Assembly (NCBI GenBank): GCA_039815055.1 | Contig: JBCCAA010000002.1 | Coordinates: 1 to 64,000, forward strand | Length of the DNA stretch: 64,000 bases | Source: UBA5336 sp039815055 | GTDB lineage: Bacteria > Pseudomonadota > Alphaproteobacteria > Caulobacterales > Hyphomonadaceae | Direction: 5' to 3' | Part shown: one piece after another, positions 61,522 to 64,000 of the stretch | Layout of the letters: each line of letters begins with the position of its first letter | Numbering within the stretch: position 1 is the stretch's first letter | Notes under the pieces: generated by a model | Database searches by the model: none | The model's input: the letters and a program-made list of their open reading frames with translations, nothing else | What the model was told of the DNA's origin: nothing | Made by a program: the position numbers and the translations under genes

Positions 61522-62100
61522 ACAAGATCCCGTTTGTTGTTTTGATATCGGGCCGCGGCTCGAACATGGTTGCCTTGCTAGAAGCCGCTGCTGCAAATGA
61601 CTATCCTGGGCGCTGCGTACAGGTGTTGTCCAATAGGCCCGGCGTAGCAGGGCTGGACAAGGCGGCAGAGTTTGGCGTGGCCACGCGCGCAATCGATCAC
61701 AAGACTTTCGGAAAAGACCGGGAATCTTTCGAAAGATCGGTGGACGCGGCGATGCGGGAGTCGGGTGCGCAGTTCATTGCTCTGGCGGGGTTCATGCGCG
61801 TCCTAACGCCCTGGTTCGTCTCACAATGGTCAGGTCGGATGATCAATATCCATCCATCGCTGCTGCCGAAGTATCCCGGACTGGACACCCACCAGCGCGC
61901 CATTGACGCTGGCGACAGTGAAGCCGGCTGCACCGTTCACTATGTGACCGAGGGTGTCGATGAAGGCGAAATCATCGCTCAGGCCAGCGTGCCGATCTTG
62001 CCCGGCGATACATCCGACACACTGGCGACACGCATCCTGCCGGAAGAACACAGCCTGTATCCCGCAGCGCTGGCCAAAGCTCTCCGGACACACGCAGCCT

Positions 62101-62120
<20 letters not shown>
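61518..62120 (+). CDS. purN: Phosphoribosylglycinamide formyltransferase
   Basis: Third step of purine synthesis, formylating GAR with 10-formyl-THF. With ATG 61518 it has 200 residues. VLISGRGSNMVALLEAA, ALAGFMRVL and the catalytic NIHPSLLPKYPGLDTHQRAI with the Asn-His pair are present, followed by DEGEIIAQASVPI. It is coupled to purM. The last 20 bases overlap the convergent mmsA. Confidence 0.96.
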
Positions 62121-63597
<1,477 letters not shown>

Positions 63598-63649
63598 GGC
63601 ACGGCCTCCCTGGAACTTCTGAACGATCTTTGGGAGTGATCTAAGCGGA

Positions 63650-64000
63650 TTAGCCGCCTTGTTCCATGCCTGTTTCGGGCGCACCAATGCCAGCGGCCTG
63701 AAGATGCGGGCCAAGGCGACCGGATATCGCCAGGAAAAACATTCGGTAGTCACTGATCAGCGACCATACAGGGTGGGTGAATGTTGCAGGCGTGTTGCGC
63801 TCAACAAAGGCATGACTGACCCAGGCAAAGAAGTAGCCCGACATCGGAACCGCGATCAGCAACCACCAGGTCTGAGTCACAAGCGCCCAACCCAGCACCG
63901 ATAAGGCCAGCGCGCTGCCGAGATAATGCCAATATCGCGTGACGGGCTTGGCGTGTTCTCGCAGGTAGAAAGGCCAGAATTCAGTGTAGGTGGCTTTGCG
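63650..64000 (-). CDS. DUF962/Mpo1-like membrane protein (5' end outside window)
   Basis: The frame is open to the right edge of the window, so only the last 116 residues are seen. They include REHAKPVTRYWHYLG with the paired His typical of the DUF962/Mpo1 family, membrane segments (ALALSVLGWALV, WWLLIAVPMSGYFFAWVSHAF), and HPVWSLISDYRMFFL. The family includes yeast Mpo1, a 2-hydroxy fatty acid dioxygenase; a bacterial substrate is not known. It sits 52 bases upstream of mmsA on the same strand. Confidence 0.85.
   Translation of the reverse strand, partial: RKATYTEFWPFYLREHAKPVTRYWHYLGSALALSVLGWALVTQTWWLLIAVPMSGYFFAWVSHAFVERNTPATFTHPVWSLISDYRMFFLAISGRLGPHLQAAGIGAPETGMEQGG

Overview
The window looks like the chromosome of a free-living alphaproteobacterium that makes ATP by respiration, most likely in or near Caulobacterales/Hyphomonadales. 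Lineage-typical signs are the cell-cycle methyltransferase CcrM next to mutY, HdaA, a split F0 ATP synthase operon with both b' and b, UPF0262 and DUF2948 around hisD, an NDUFA12 subunit gene, a LexA box of the GTTC-N7-GTTC type and possible CtrA boxes. No prophage, insertion sequence, integrase or CRISPR array was found. Coding density is very high and no gap without a gene exceeds 300 bases.

Layout. 1-6.3 kb: acyl-CoA and lipid genes (two acyl-CoA dehydrogenase-fold proteins around a PlsC-type acyltransferase), dnaJ, a serine hydrolase and a small membrane-anchored protein. 6.3-16 kb: putA, a glycosyltransferase, an orphan PstS-like lipoprotein, an ornithine decarboxylase behind a large leader hairpin, murI, a helix-hairpin-helix protein behind a dyad, tRNA-Ile(CAT) and a SIMPL protein. 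16-20 kb: a voltage-gated cation channel, a CaiB-type CoA-transferase, GNAT, MaoC and HAD genes. 20-31 kb: a radical SAM gene with a LexA box, ccrM, mutY, dciA, a DsbA-like lipoprotein, smc and the F0 operon (atpI-B-E-b'-F) ending in a terminator. 31-35.8 kb: gene remnants, an unknown ORF, then UPF0262, hisD, DUF2948 and murA on the minus strand.

36-47.5 kb: an iron(III)-type ABC transporter operon, an M48 protease, a second DsbA-like lipoprotein, thiS-thiG, aroQ-accB-accC-aat, and a minus-strand NDUFA12-mlaD-DUF2155 operon. 47.6-51.8 kb: a degenerate NrdJ paralogue, two tandem secreted pentapeptide-repeat proteins and NnrU. 51.9-62 kb: aspS, rnd, ppx, ppk, hdaA, DUF2066, a candidate 29-residue small ORF, purM and purN. 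62-64 kb: mmsA and a truncated DUF962/Mpo1-type gene.

Several genes link replication, repair and the cell cycle: ccrM (with two GANTC sites in its own leader), dciA (with a CtrA-like box), hdaA, smc, mutY and the LexA-box radical SAM gene. The most unusual items are the NrdJ-derived pseudoenzyme, the channel with a TMDGW selectivity filter, the ornithine decarboxylase leader that hides its ribosome binding site, the paired pentapeptide proteins with identical cysteine caps, and the small ORF before DUF2066.
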